Shown piece by piece: positions 41,663 through 52,802 of a stretch of 64,000 bases of DNA. The translations under genes and the position numbers were made by a program. The first letter of the stretch is position 1. Each line of letters opens with the position of its first letter. The stretch comes from Nitzschia sp. DOCU1. Its lineage: Eukaryota > Bacillariophyta > Bacillariophyceae > Bacillariales > Bacillariaceae. The stretch lies in the NCBI GenBank assembly GCA_951394045.1, contig OX595991.1, positions 1,302,001 to 1,366,000 on the forward strand. The letters are read 5' to 3'. The notes beneath the pieces were generated by a model. That model did no database searches. It was not told where the DNA came from and was given only the letters and a program-made list of their open reading frames with translations.

Positions 41663-44553
41663 ATGATGTTTGAAAAGTGCTGTGGCGTATTTTTCCATGG
41701 AAGAAATATCCAAACAAAGCCAATTCCAGGAGCCGATGATTCCAGTACCAGTAACAGTGACGAAGAGGACTACGTATCAGGGAACTTTCGGCAACCAAGC
41801 GACGCTGCGTCTACTACTCCGAGCACAGAGCGATTTGTGTTGGACATTGTTGGTGCAATGGGTCTGGCGACATTGGCGGATGATGTGACATCGTTCTGTG
41901 TCGTTTCTAAGAAATCAAATGACGGAAAGGTGACGCTTCTTCATAAAACCAAAACGATTGCTTCCGACACGGCGCCGATTTGGACTTTGAAAACCAAGTC
42001 CATTTGCTTCATAGAAGTCGACAAATCACACCGGAACGAAAAAATTCAAATCGAATTGTGTCGAAAAGTGGTGGGAATCCCAGGTATGACTGCTAAAAGT
42101 GTGATTGGGTCGGTGGACTTGACCTACTCGATACTCTTGGCGAATGCAGATTCCCGTCGACGTGAGTATCCCGTCGCTCCTGAACAGTATCCAGTCGTCC
42201 TATTGGCATTGCGATTTCGAAAGGCAACTTTGCGAGATTGGAAAACATTTCAAGAATCACAAAAGGGGCGAAACTATAACGTTCTGAATCGTTCCAATAG
42301 TGGGGTTAATCAAAATATTCCGTCCTGGCCGACTACTCGACGGCGAGAAGATTATGCCAACGATGTCGACTTCGAATATTTCTCTCGCAAAGGAATCCTC
42401 GGGAACCATACAACTGTAATTGAGGATGGCAAATCTCAGACTGCATATCGAGTATGGCCGTTTCCTGATCCAGACAATCCCAAGGAGACAAACTTCATGA
42501 CAAAGGCAAAGTTACAACAGACGGCAATGGAACCAAGTCGGGCGTGGGTGGAAGCGGCAGGTGGCGAGGCGGATAACTACGGCTCGGTATTTTTGGAAAT
42601 ATTGGGGTGTGACAATTTACCGAATATGGTATGTAAACAGCTGGTCTATCTCATAAGTCCCGACTAGGCCGTGATTGCCTAAACCATTTACGTTTCCCTT
42701 CCCCAGGACACAGAAGTAGTGAATGGGCTGACCGACGCGTTTGTGGCGTGTGTTTACGAGGATAACTTTGTCAGAACGCCGGTAATTCATGATTCGCTGA
42801 ATCCCCGGTGGATGCCGTGGTCAAATCGGGCGTTCGAGTTTCACATTCAACATCCATCTTCCATCCTCATGCTGGGCGTCTTCGACTACGACGACGGTCC
42901 ATTAGACCTGCATGATCCTATAGGGCGGGTTGTCATTGTTCCGGTCTTATTCGAGAAGGATACCATGTACACACTGAAATATTCATTATTTCATGAAGAA
43001 GAGGTGCGTCAATCTGCTCTTTCTGCTGGAAGAAAGTCTTGCTCTGGATCCTCATTTTCGTTCATCGTGTTTTCACTTCCCTGTTAGTATCGAGGAACTT
43101 TAACTGTCCGTCTGCGGATTCACTGGCACAATCCTGCCGTTGCTAGTAAGGTGCAATCGTTCGTACGCCCACCTCGATTCATCATCAACGTTCGAACAGC
43201 AAAAGCCTGGAATATTCTTCAATATTTGACCAGGGGCTCCATTGACATGACGGACGTAACAATCGAGTCTGTCAAACTCTATGCAACAGAAGTCAAAGAG
43301 CATTGGCAACGATATTGCTACTTTTTGGATGTTTTGGCTCACGTTATGTTGTGGCGAGGGCGAGTTAAAATGTGTGGCCTTTCGGTTTGGTTTCCTCTCC
43401 CCTCTGTCACATTTTTCGTGGGACTGTCTTTGGCTGTTGAATTTCCAGCATATATTCCGTCAGTCGCCTTCTACTTGCTTGCATATGCCCTGCTGTCTAA
43501 TAACTACAATCTGAGCAACCATCCTTCACCCTGGTCCCGCGTCCGATCCTTCGCTCGAGTAGCAGTCAACAATCACTTCTCTTCCGCCAAAAACGTCAGC
43601 ATTGAACCCGAAAAAGGCGCCGAAGAGGCGGAACTGCTGCAACGTTTGAATCAATACAAGGGGCTGCGCGTCATGGGTTTTCTGTACGAATCCATCTTTG
43701 CGGCCCTCAAGGTGTATCGAGTATACAGCAAGAATACCCCTGTGGATATTTCGACAGTTTCAAAGGGTGGCAACATGATTTCTAAGCTTTACGTTGACTA
43801 CTTGTACTATGCTCACCTGCTGTTAAGATGTACGTATGATACCATCGGGTGCAGATGCCATGGCCATGTGTGCTTACATTCTGTCTGTACTATATGTATG
43901 TTGAAAAAGTGATATGCAACTACAGCCGGCTTCTCAGAGACTTTGTGAATTGGCGATCAGGCAGTACGTACAAGCTCACGATCGACCTATTGCTCGTCGC
44001 TACAGTCTGGGCTCTATTTCCATACAAGCAGTTTGTCATCAATCTTTCATTACGGGGAGTGATATGGATTTTGTTTGGTCCCCAGAATAAGATCATTGAC
44101 AATATTTGGATCAAGCCTTACTACAGAACGGATGAAGAGTTGTTGGAAGATGGTATCCCAGAAACCGTGGAAGAAATGAAAGAAGACATTGCTAGTCGCC
44201 CCAACATGTTGAGCCCCATGCTGACTTCAAAATGGGTTCATGAAATGGGAAAATCTGGCCGGATTGTAGTTGAGGACAATCTCAAACTCCAGGCCGTACG
44301 AGAGGCTCTTTATGGGAAGTACAGCGAAGTTGTTCCATCAGTCGACACCTCACGTTTTACCAACGTACCGACGTCGTCTTCGTTTGCGCAACCCTACATT
44401 GCATATGGAGGAAACAAAGAAGTTAATATCCCCGTGGGCTCTTATGTGGATAGTTCCAAGAAATTTTGGTCGAAGGTGCCAGGGCAGAAACTATACGGCA
44501 ACATCATCCCGCAACCTTCGAACGACACGATACCGACTGACATTACGCTCTAG
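41663..44553 (+). CDS. C2-domain protein with transmembrane region (MCTP-like)
   Basis: Four exons (41663-42628, 42707-43003, 43088-43833, 43926-44553), 878 aa. The N-terminal half contains a diverged C2-like domain (FVLDIVGAMGLATLADDVTSF). A second C2 spans the first junction: SVFLEILGCDNLPNMD, then DAFVACVYEDNFVRTPVIHDSLNPRWMPW and VFDYDDGPLDLHDPIGR, with most Ca2+-binding Asp present. Four or more hydrophobic segments follow (VWFPLPSVTFFVGLSLAV; VAFYLLAYALL; LLLVATVWALFPYKQFV). C2 plus C-terminal membrane segments is the plan of MCTPs, which tether ER to plasma membrane in plants and animals. The function here is inferred. Confidence 0.7.
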
Positions 44554-44667
44554 CAGGAACCCAATCACATGGTGCAAGGCAGCTGGTCTATTAGTAGAGA
44601 AGAAAGTGATAACTGCTGGCTTAATCCAGTCATAATAGTAGTCATTAATGTAAGTTTCATGAAAAAT

Positions 44668-45603
44668 CTAGAAGAGAAGGATCAACCAAGCCAAGAATGT
44701 GTAAAAGAACAAGACGGGAAACACCGCCAAAACTCGCCGCGGTGCTGCAATGTATTGCCCAATAAAGACTGCCGAAGCCCGTGTGGACCACAAAAAGGCC
44801 ACAGCCAGGACCGCCAAGTCGAGGAGCGTCGACAGAGCCCCAAGCGGGATCATCTTGAAAAGGTCTACACAAACAGCGGCCATGGTCATGGGAAATACGC
44901 AATAACCTAAAACACAGACCGACTGGAAGAATGAAATCGTTCCACCCAGAAGCTGAGCATTGATTGTCACAACTGCCGATCCGAGCCAAACAGCACAAAA
45001 CACAGCTGCAAACACTATACTAGCTTGGCCTGGTAGTCGACGGCAAACGGAAGTGAGCGGTGGGTCATATTATGGCTTGCCCCCCCCAATGATACGACTT
45101 CAAAATTCAGCAATACCTACCTACGGGTGCCTTGAATGACAACAGGACTGCCAGCCCCAAGCAGACGATCAACGGACCCCATAAGTCCCAGTCTTTCAAC
45201 CGTTGGATAATTTCCTTGTCTCGATCAGTCAATTCAACGCTTTCTGATTGAGAGACTCCTGCGTATCCACCGTAGGGAAGCTTTAAATTGCAACCGAAAT
45301 AGAGGTTAGAGCCGTGGAGGCACAGGACATGGAAAGGATTCCGACAGTTCCGAGAAAGACCGTCCAGGAATCACGACGGAGGCCGTTCTCTTCTCAACTC
45401 ACCGTTCGATCCATAGGAAGTAGCACCACTCTCAGCTTACTAGCAACAGAGCGGACATCTCTCATGATGGTTTCCCTGACCGGTTCGTCCAAAGTGCTGA
45501 GAGGAGCGAAGAACTCGGCCTCCTGCTGGGATGGACTAACGGTCTGAGGAGCGCCCTCTGGGTTTGCCCATTGCGGACCTCCATTTGGATTCATTGCTGC
45601 CAT
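44668..45603 (-). CDS. YIPF6-like Yip1-domain membrane protein
   Basis: Exons 45603-45403, 45280-45121 and 45029-44668, 240 aa. Golgi/ER traffic protein that interacts with Rab GTPases. Conserved signatures: STLDEPVRETIMRDVRSVASKL in the cytosolic N-terminus and LKDWDLWGPLIVCLGLAVLL at the first membrane segment, then four more segments (FAAVFCAVWLGSAVVTI; FFQSVCVLGYCVFPMT; LLDLAVLAVAFLWSTRASAVF; VFPVLFFYTFLAWLILLF). The length matches animal YIPF6. Splice choice at the second donor (tandem GTAGGTAGGT) could vary. Confidence 0.88.
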
Positions 45604-46105
45604 TTTTAGATTGTGTCTTTTCTTCCTCTAAATACAAATGACAGGATGCCCCCTTTAGATGGGTGAAAACTCTTTGCTGTACACTAGGAGAAGAGACAGA
45701 GAGGAAGGTCACGACAAGAACCAAAGACCGTTTGGGTCTTGCCGAGCGCCATGGTGGCGGCTTATTCACCGCCTCCCTCTGACCCTCGGCGAAAAAGACG
45801 TGCGCGATCGGGCTCTCGGGAGAAGCGGGCTCGCTCGCTGCACACACTCGTGAATCATCGCATCAGTCACGAGTGTGGAGGTTATGTCGGAGCTCCTACG
45901 ATACGAAAGGCATCGTACCTATTAGACTACCGTTGCTATGATTACGGTAGTCGACTCGAGCCAATGCAGCGGCGATCAGTTGCCGTATTACTATCAGTAG
46001 CCAGTAGAGAGGGCTACCTGCAGGTGCAAGAGCATTGTTTCAACATAGCTATTTGACTACGGTTAGAGAGAACAAACAAGTTTCGTGCCAAATGGAAGTA
46101 TCTCA
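45604..46105. other. Intergenic region with hairpins
   Basis: 502 bp between two minus-strand genes. It holds inverted repeats at 45843-45877 and 45925-45952; no gene recognised. Confidence 0.4.
45843..45952. repeat. Hairpin cluster
   Basis: CACACTCGTGA (45843-45853) pairs with TCACGAGTGTG (45867-45877); GACTACCGT (45925-45933) pairs with ACGGTAGTC (45944-45952). A shorter CGATAC/GGCATCG fold lies between. It may be a structured UTR, an ncRNA or a relic element. Confidence 0.5.
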
Positions 46106-47646
46106 TCAATCAAGATCCAAAACATCCTCATCATCCTCGCCCGGATTGGCCTCGTCACTGTCATACTCGTCTTCATCCATGTAGTAGCCTCCATCACCTA
46201 CCGGGGCACCCTCTGGGGGGGCATCCTCTGAATCCATGTTCCACTTGGATGCTTCCTCTTCCATTCGTTGGCGGCGCAGGCGTTCCATCTCTGCAATTTC
46301 CTCCGGTGTTTTCTCGCGATAGTTTGGATTGCTGGCTCTGTGTTCAGCCCGACGACGCTCCCGTTCTGCCTTGCGTCCATCTCTGGTGCCATCGTTGTCG
46401 TTGTCGGTGAAGTAGCCACCTCCTGTAGTAGAACCTCCGCCATCGCCACCCTGGCTTTGCCTTCGCTGCTGATCCATACGCCGCTGCCGCTTGGCTCGCT
46501 CTTCTTCCTCCAATTTTTTTGTACGTGTCTTAATCGTTGGGAGACTCGGAATTTTCGTCATTTCTTGGGTCTTCTGAACCACACCAGCCACAAGGTTGCT
46601 CATTGGTCCATATGAAACACCGCTGGTGGGCAGGGCTGCCACTGACGTCTTCAAACGATCTTTACTACTCGAGTCCGTAGACCCGCCGATTTTTTGGAAG
46701 ACTGCAAAACGTGGTTGGCCCTCCACCATTTCTGGTAAGTATTCAGCCTCCAACCCCTTTACATACAAGACACTTGAATCCACAGCAGCGAATGTAATCT
46801 TGGGAAACTCGGTCAACAGTTTCGACATGGCGTCCTTGACGTACTTCGGGGATTGCTTTGCGCCCTTTAGCAACAAACCACAAATATCCTTTTCTAAACA
46901 TTTCGATCGAAGATCCTGAGTTGTTTCAATCTTTTCCGCCTTTGGCTCTAACAAATTCTTTAAAGCTTTGACCAACATGGTGCCCGTCTTTAGATGCTTT
47001 GGTGGAACCTAGTCGAGGGTAGACATTCGTGCTGGTGAGACAAACCCCAGCATCCCACGCTTATCAACAACGAGAGTAACTGGTACATACCTGCTTGGGA
47101 GATCCAATTTTCCCCGATACGAAGATTGTTGGTCGATGCTTTTCATTCAGCTTGAAACGCTCAAACACAGTCTTCTCACTGCTCAGAACATGATTGCAAT
47201 CCAATAATTTGAACTCAGCAGGTGCACTACCATCGCTACTAGCCTCGGAAAACACGCTGGAGACGGGATAAGTAGCGTCCTCTGAGTGACATAAGACGAC
47301 ATAGTTCTTCCCCTCTCCTTCTCCGAAGAAGACTTCTCGAAGTTCTAACTCATCTTCCACGTTTACCCTCGAGACCTAAAAAATTTATGTCATTTGTGAG
47401 CTAACAGCCGAAAGAAGAGGAGTGGGATGGGGGGGCAACCGGCATGACACATCACCATGTCTTCAGTTGACTTGACACTATTTCTTACATAAACTTAACA
47501 ATCCAAAACAAACGTACCTCAGCCTTGATTCCCTGGAAGAATTGATATGCCAAGAGTGCCAAGCCAACAACGATGGCAGGTACGATGAGTTTATCTACAG
47601 CTGGTGGGCGTTCCTTGCCTTTGCCTCCTTTCTGTTTGGCAGCCAT
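46106..47646 (-). CDS. Thioredoxin-like ER membrane protein (putative)
   Basis: Exons 47646-47518, 47375-47091 and 47008-46106, 438 aa. A short basic head and one membrane anchor (LIVPAIVVGLALLAYQFF, residues 20-37) are followed by two thioredoxin-like segments without CxxC: NYVVLCHSEDATYP ... HRPTIFVSGK and KDICGLLLKGAKQSPKYVKDAM ... FPKITFAAVDSSVLYVKGLE. The rest is a charged helical region with a Gly-rich patch (GGDGGGSTTGGGYF) and a very acidic tail (DEDEYDSDEANPGEDDEDVLDLD). Anchor plus inactive thioredoxin folds resembles ER proteins of the DNAJC10/16 type, but there is no J domain. A 10-nt C run lies just 5' of the ATG. Confidence 0.6.
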
Positions 47647-48301
47647 GATATGGGGGGGGGGCTCTTTGAAATTAATCCCTACTAGCTCGATGCTTCTTCT
47701 TTGGTGGCTCGATTCCTGGTGAGATAACACCTTCTACATCCAATTCAGAGCCTATGTGAAAATGTCGTCTTTTCTGATAAATTGTCACCCAGCTAGCAGC
47801 GGCTATGTCATCGTCAGCGATGAGAGGCCTTCAATTGATGGTTGATGATCGCACTGCAAACGATGTGTGGAACCCGACATGCTCTTTCAAGCGCAGGTGC
47901 GCGCGGTCCTCCAGCTTGGATACATATATGTATGTACATACTTAACAAAGATCTCCATATGAGTGTATGCATTGGCAACCGCCCCACGTGGAAGGCCAAG
48001 GGATGACTGGGTACGCGCGCGAAGCAGCATTTTTCGGGGGCGGCTTCTTCAACCGGCCAGTATGCATACCGAATGAAGGAAGAATCAATCATCGTACCGC
48101 TTGTGAAGGTTCTAATTGTGCGGGCTTATTTGTTTTGTTTATGGCGAGCGCAATAATTCGGAGCGTGGCAATCAAGATGAGCAAAATAATTCCGTGCGCA
48201 ATCAATGGACTGCCCATTTCCTCCCATATTTCGTGGTCTCACAAAAACGCTATTTGAACGCACAAAAGTAAGCACAACACTCTCAAGCCACTCGAGCAAC
48301 C
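47647..48301. other. Divergent intergenic region
   Basis: 655 bp. A palindromic TA-rich stretch (TACATATATGTA at 47921-47932) is the only visible structure. Confidence 0.35.
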
Positions 48302-48856
48302 ATGCCTCCTTTTGCATCATTTGTCAGTGGTCTGTCCCACTCTGAGCATTCTCGGGAGTCTGTCGATAAGGCGTCTGTTCGATTCAGCCTGGATAAGAAT
48401 GAGGTCCAGTCTATCCCAACTCTCGGTGAGCTTTCCGAGCAAGAAATTAACGATATGTATTACACCTCGGGTGATTTCAAGAAGATGAAGTCAAAGAATA
48501 AGGTTCTTCTTCGAATGATGAAGACCGGGCGATTCAATGGTGACAGCGACGAATATTGTTTCAGAGGCGTTGAAATCGAGTCCCTCAAACAAGAGCGACA
48601 GGCACGTCTTCAAAAGGTTTATGGCGCGCTTTTCTGGGAAGTGCAGCGTCAGAGCGTCGAAGGCGTTCAGAACCCTAGTTCGATCGCCAGGAAAGTTGCC
48701 GAGATTACTCGTCAATCGACGGAAGAAGCCCTCGTTCGAGCCTGCGAAGACGCAGCAGCCGTACAAGACGAAAAGCAGCTTGCTTACTACATCCCACAAT
48801 CGTCGACTTCGGTCTCAATGACGTTGAAGCCTGCTATGCGCCGAGTCGCAGTATAG
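48302..48856 (+). CDS. Uncharacterised diatom-type protein (VRFS/MYY family)
   Basis: 184 aa, intronless, good ATG context. It has SVRFSLDKNEVQSIPTLGEL, then LSEQEINDMYYTSGDFKKMK, YCFRGVEIESLKQERQARLQKVYGALFWEVQRQ and IARKVAEITRQSTEEALVRACEDA. The same order (VxF, W/MYY-x-x-x-[DE]-[FY], [RG]-G-[VL]-E, V-[FL]-W-E-Q, IA-x-x-Y, A-x-x-x-A) appears at 55124-56230 in this window. I recall many such proteins in diatoms; their function is unknown. Confidence 0.75.
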   Translation: MPPFASFVSGLSHSEHSRESVDKASVRFSLDKNEVQSIPTLGELSEQEINDMYYTSGDFKKMKSKNKVLLRMMKTGRFNGDSDEYCFRGVEIESLKQERQARLQKVYGALFWEVQRQSVEGVQNPSSIARKVAEITRQSTEEALVRACEDAAAVQDEKQLAYYIPQSSTSVSMTLKPAMRRVAV

Positions 48857-49593
48857 ACAATAACGCGATGCTAATATAGAATACGGATAGACAACTTACT
48901 ATTTCATATTTCATATAGCAGGCCTCGAGTGAACTCCGCATTGAATATGATGGCATGGACTATTCTGCCCCGCCACCACCATTTAGAGATTAGTAGTAGA
49001 CTGGTGAATGGTCCAAGCAGCATTTTCGCGAATTGTATAAAGTCCTTTGGCATCTAATTTGCAAGCCATGGAGTTCTGCCCTTCCGTAACTCCAGATAAA
49101 ATCAAGCAGAGGTTAAAAAACAAGGAAGCTTTGCTTTGATGGATCGGTGGCCGCTAGTTGGACTCTTACCTGGTAGGACAGACTCACTCGAATCGACGAA
49201 GACATGACACGAGGATTGCTGCCAAGCTCGCCTGGCCGCTACCCGTCACACTCGTGAACTGGCTTATTAATAAAATCTACAGTACTCTCATAGCCACATA
49301 CATGATTTATTTATTATACAGAGTTGTATAGCTAACAATCGAGTTTTCGTAAGAACAATCTGCCGCTACTATAAATTTAGCTACGACTCGACTCAACCAT
49401 CGTTGGCATCGAAAAATCGCGGCGAAATTAAAAGTGCATGATGACCATGAGATGTGACCTGTTGACGGCACAACGGCGACTAACTCATCCCCATTCAAAC
49501 ACAGGTTCACAATCCATGGCATCAACCCGCATCAACCTGTCTCCAATACTACTAAGGATGTCATTGTAACAATTCCTCATCACCATTATCATC
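48857..49593. other. Intergenic region
   Basis: 737 bp between two plus-strand genes. Nothing recognised on either strand. Confidence 0.4.
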
Positions 49594-51036
49594 ATGGCAG
49601 AGACTACAACGGCTACATTAAAAGAACTCAAGGAAGCCTTTGTGACGGGCCATGATGGCACGACCGCGTGGGAAGTCTTGTTGGTGTGTCTATCGGCTCC
49701 CGTGAGCCTGGCGTGTTATCGAGCCCTCCATCCATTGCTCTGCAAGAATAAAGCCACTTCTGTTTTGCTGGAAGCTTTCCTGGTGTGGTTTCCCATGGTG
49801 CTGTGTCAAACAAACTACTTGTATCCTCTGGGAGTCGGCATGATGGGATTGGAGGCGGCGACTACAGTGGTGATGGCACTGGATTACAAGAAGAAAGCCC
49901 CCTCATCGTCGAGTGGCGCTTCTACAAGCTCCACAAACGAAAACAACAACAAACGACTCGACTTTTTGACAAGCTACCGATCTTCCATTTTGTACTTGAC
50001 TTTTATTGCAATTTTGGCGGTAGACTTTCACGTCTTTCCCCGACGATTCTGCAAGACTGAAGTTTCAGGGTTTGGACTCATGGATGTGGGAGCGGCAAGC
50101 TTTTGCTTGTCGGCTGGGCTTGTCTCGACCAGGGCACGACGGCGGCAGCAGACATTTTCCTTCAAGGCATTACTGCATACGCTGCCATTGGTATTGATAG
50201 GAGTGATTCGAATCATTGCCAATCGGGAACTCGAGTATCAAGAACACGTGTCGGAATATGGCGTCCATTGGAATTTCTTTTTTACCATGGGAATCTTGGC
50301 GTTGGTACCGCCGCTGCTGTCGCCATTTCAGCAGCAGCCGTCATGGATTCTGCCGGCGACGGTCATGACCATCTATCAGCTAGCCTTATCCATAGGCGGG
50401 CTGCAGAACTATATTGAAGCCGCACCCAGACATTGTTCTGGAGAATACGACTCGCCATTATCCATAATCTGTTACGTCTTTGCCGCCAATCGAGAAGGGA
50501 TCTTGGGTTGCTTGGGATATCTAAGTCTCTTCTTTTTTGGAGAATGGATCGGAACAGAATACTTGTGGAGGTCTCCAACTACGACCAGTCAGCAGACACA
50601 ACCATTTGGATTGTTCAAGGTGGCGGCATTGCTTTGGATTCTCGTTGGGATTGTCCATGGTATCTTGGACGTTCCAATATCACGGCGTTCCACGAACGCT
50701 GCGTTTTGTCTATGGGCCGCAGCCCACAATATCTTGCTCTTTGCCATCGTACAGGTCACGACCACCATACCGACATCCGCTTCATCTACTATTGTTCCTC
50801 TAGTGTGGGATACTGTCAACCGATATGGCTTGCTCATGTTTTTGATTGCCAATTTATTGACGGGTTTGGTGAACTTGACCGTGCCGACCTTGGAGGTGGG
50901 GGATCCCATGGCCGCGGCGATCGTTTTTGGATACATTTGCACCGTGGGCATGGCGGCTCTCCTTTTGGACGCTCTGTACACCAGTATTGTTGGCCGAGAA
51001 AAGAAAAAGGAAGGTAATGCCAAAAAGGATTTGTAG
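49594..51036 (+). CDS. PIGW: GPI inositol acyltransferase (PIG-W/GWT1)
   Basis: 480 aa, intronless. Adds an acyl chain to the inositol of glucosaminyl-phosphatidylinositol in the ER, an early step in making GPI anchors. About eleven hydrophobic segments are visible (for example LLVCLSAPVSLACYRAL, LTFIAILAVDFHVF, LLHTLPLVLIGVIRII, GLLMFLIANLLTGLVNLTV). The family signature lies around residues 300-330: FAANREGILGCLGYLSLFFFGEWIG. VDFHVFPRRFCKTEVSGFGLMDVG corresponds to the conserved luminal R-RF-KTE-G-S-MD-G motif, fully intact. The C-terminus is lysine-rich (EKKKEGNAKKDL), consistent with ER retention. Confidence 0.93.
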   Translation: MAETTTATLKELKEAFVTGHDGTTAWEVLLVCLSAPVSLACYRALHPLLCKNKATSVLLEAFLVWFPMVLCQTNYLYPLGVGMMGLEAATTVVMALDYKKKAPSSSSGASTSSTNENNNKRLDFLTSYRSSILYLTFIAILAVDFHVFPRRFCKTEVSGFGLMDVGAASFCLSAGLVSTRARRRQQTFSFKALLHTLPLVLIGVIRIIANRELEYQEHVSEYGVHWNFFFTMGILALVPPLLSPFQQQPSWILPATVMTIYQLALSIGGLQNYIEAAPRHCSGEYDSPLSIICYVFAANREGILGCLGYLSLFFFGEWIGTEYLWRSPTTTSQQTQPFGLFKVAALLWILVGIVHGILDVPISRRSTNAAFCLWAAAHNILLFAIVQVTTTIPTSASSTIVPLVWDTVNRYGLLMFLIANLLTGLVNLTVPTLEVGDPMAAAIVFGYICTVGMAALLLDALYTSIVGREKKKEGNAKKDL

Positions 51037-51370
51037 AAAACGTTTTAACGCAACAAAATGACTCGCGTGTGAGAAAAGTCGCCTGACCAATAGACTGCAT
51101 CCATCAGCCGATACAGGCTGTAATCATGTGCAGGGCGCATTAGTTCATCTATTGGATTCCTAATCAAAATGTATTGCTTTTCGAACACTGGCGCTAAAAC
51201 TGACGCATTATTCTAGCCACCGTCGTGGCTATGAGTTGACCAACTTGGCGAACCATGCTTCAAATACCTGGTAGATGCGTTTTGACCACCTGCTACTTGC
51301 TAAAGGAGATCATCGAAGTATAATTAGCTGTACAACAATAAAATCCAAGTGCCTTTTTTAAAAATGCTGT
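51037..51370. other. Convergent 3' intergenic region
   Basis: 334 bp between PIGW and the reductase gene. Nothing recognised. Confidence 0.4.
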
Positions 51371-52393
51371 TTAGAATTTGTAAACTTGCTGGCTGGAAAA
51401 ACCCATGCTGCCGAGAATTCCCCCTACGGTTGCTTGTTCGGCCCGAGGTCCACAGATTGCTTCATACATGGGAGGCGGCCCACATACCAAGATCACCACG
51501 TCTTTCCCTACCGACGGCGATGGAAGATATTGTTGGAGAATTGCCTCGTCAATCACGCCCGTCCTTCCACTCCAAGAGCTAGAAGTAGCTTTCGGTTCGT
51601 CCGATAAAACATGGACGACATCCAACTTGTCCGGATATTGAGCCGCCCACTCTTCCAACAGTGCATGTGCCAAAATATCATGACTATTTTGGCTTCCATA
51701 CAACAAAATAACCTTTTGTTCGGGTGATGTTTGTTGTCCAGCCTGAGGATCCAAAATGACATGCAAGGCTTGAATCATCGGAGTAATTCCAGTGCCGCCG
51801 GCCAACATTACAATATGCTTTTGTCGAAAGGGAGCTTGAATCTTGACATTGACGGGAATGTGTTTGAAAGAAATCTGATCACTTCCTATTGGAATCGTGT
51901 GCAGAAACTTGGACATGGTACCCTTGTCTTGATAGTTCTTGACGAGCAAATCCATGTAGCCGGTCAAGGCATTGGTCGAAATCGGGGTGTACGGCCGCAC
52001 AACGTTGCTGTTGGCGATTTCTGCCTTGGCCAAGATACATGCACAAGTAGAAAGTTGTAGTGGCCTTGTCGAGTCTGGGAGCGAAAACCGCAGTATACTT
52101 GACGTAGGTGAAACTTGGACCCTATCCACAAGTTTGACCGGCTGGAATTCTTCTCCAAATTGACATTGCCCTGGCGGAACTAGTCGGGAGGTTGGCCGTC
52201 CCTGAAGAGAAGACAAGGTGGGAGGGACACTGCTAGACGAAAATGAACGGGGGCCTTTGAAGCAACCAAAGAGGAGAGAAGCAGATGGGACTCTCGATTT
52301 CGCAATCCCGGCAACATTAACCTCGGAACCAACCCCAAAACGTTTCGTTGCCGCCAGTAAAGAATGGGCATGTCGGCAAGGATAAGGGATCAT
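51371..52393 (-). CDS. NADH-cytochrome b5 reductase-like flavoprotein
   Basis: 340 aa from ATG 52393, intronless. FAD-dependent transfer of electrons from NADH to cytochrome b5 or similar acceptors. FAD motif RPYTPIS; the second FAD segment is KGTMSKFLHTIPIG; pyridine-nucleotide motifs MLAGGTGITPMIQ and ILVCGPPPMYEA; aromatic C-terminus VYKF. The first 70 residues are Arg/Ser-rich (HAHSLLAATKRFGVGSEV; RSFSSSSVPPTLSS), which fits a mitochondrial presequence, so a Mcr1-type location is likely. No membrane anchor is obvious. Confidence 0.9.
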   Translation of the reverse strand: MIPYPCRHAHSLLAATKRFGVGSEVNVAGIAKSRVPSASLLFGCFKGPRSFSSSSVPPTLSSLQGRPTSRLVPPGQCQFGEEFQPVKLVDRVQVSPTSSILRFSLPDSTRPLQLSTCACILAKAEIANSNVVRPYTPISTNALTGYMDLLVKNYQDKGTMSKFLHTIPIGSDQISFKHIPVNVKIQAPFRQKHIVMLAGGTGITPMIQALHVILDPQAGQQTSPEQKVILLYGSQNSHDILAHALLEEWAAQYPDKLDVVHVLSDEPKATSSSWSGRTGVIDEAILQQYLPSPSVGKDVVILVCGPPPMYEAICGPRAEQATVGGILGSMGFSSQQVYKF

Positions 52394-52802
52394 GATTGGT
52401 GATGCTGCTTGCGTACTAGTACTGTAGGAGCAAGGACTGGTGATACTTCTGCTCTTGCTCAAGGCAGGAGGATGCGAATGTTGTTGTGCAGAAAAGATGG
52501 TCGGCTTCGTGGGGCGCCATCGTCATCTCGTCGCTGCGATCTGCTGGGAAGATGACATGTGGCGGCCCCCCGAAACTTCCATCCGAGAGGTCGTATGAGT
52601 CTCCGCCCATCAATCACAACGCACGTAAGGGGGGTCGATTCAGTCGCAGGAGTCGGTTACGACGCAACTTCTGATAGCTACAGTAGCGAGGATTGGGGCA
52701 ACAGCTACTCTGTAAAGCATAGCTACCGACTTCCAACCAGCATTCCTTTGTAGTACATACGCCTAAAGTAGACATATCCTGAATTTTGTAGCTATGTATG
52801 TA
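52394..52802. other. Intergenic region with inverted repeat
   Basis: 409 bp. GTAGTACATAC (52750-52760) pairs with GTATGTACTAC (52796-52806), overlapping the stop of the MFS gene. No gene recognised. Confidence 0.4.
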
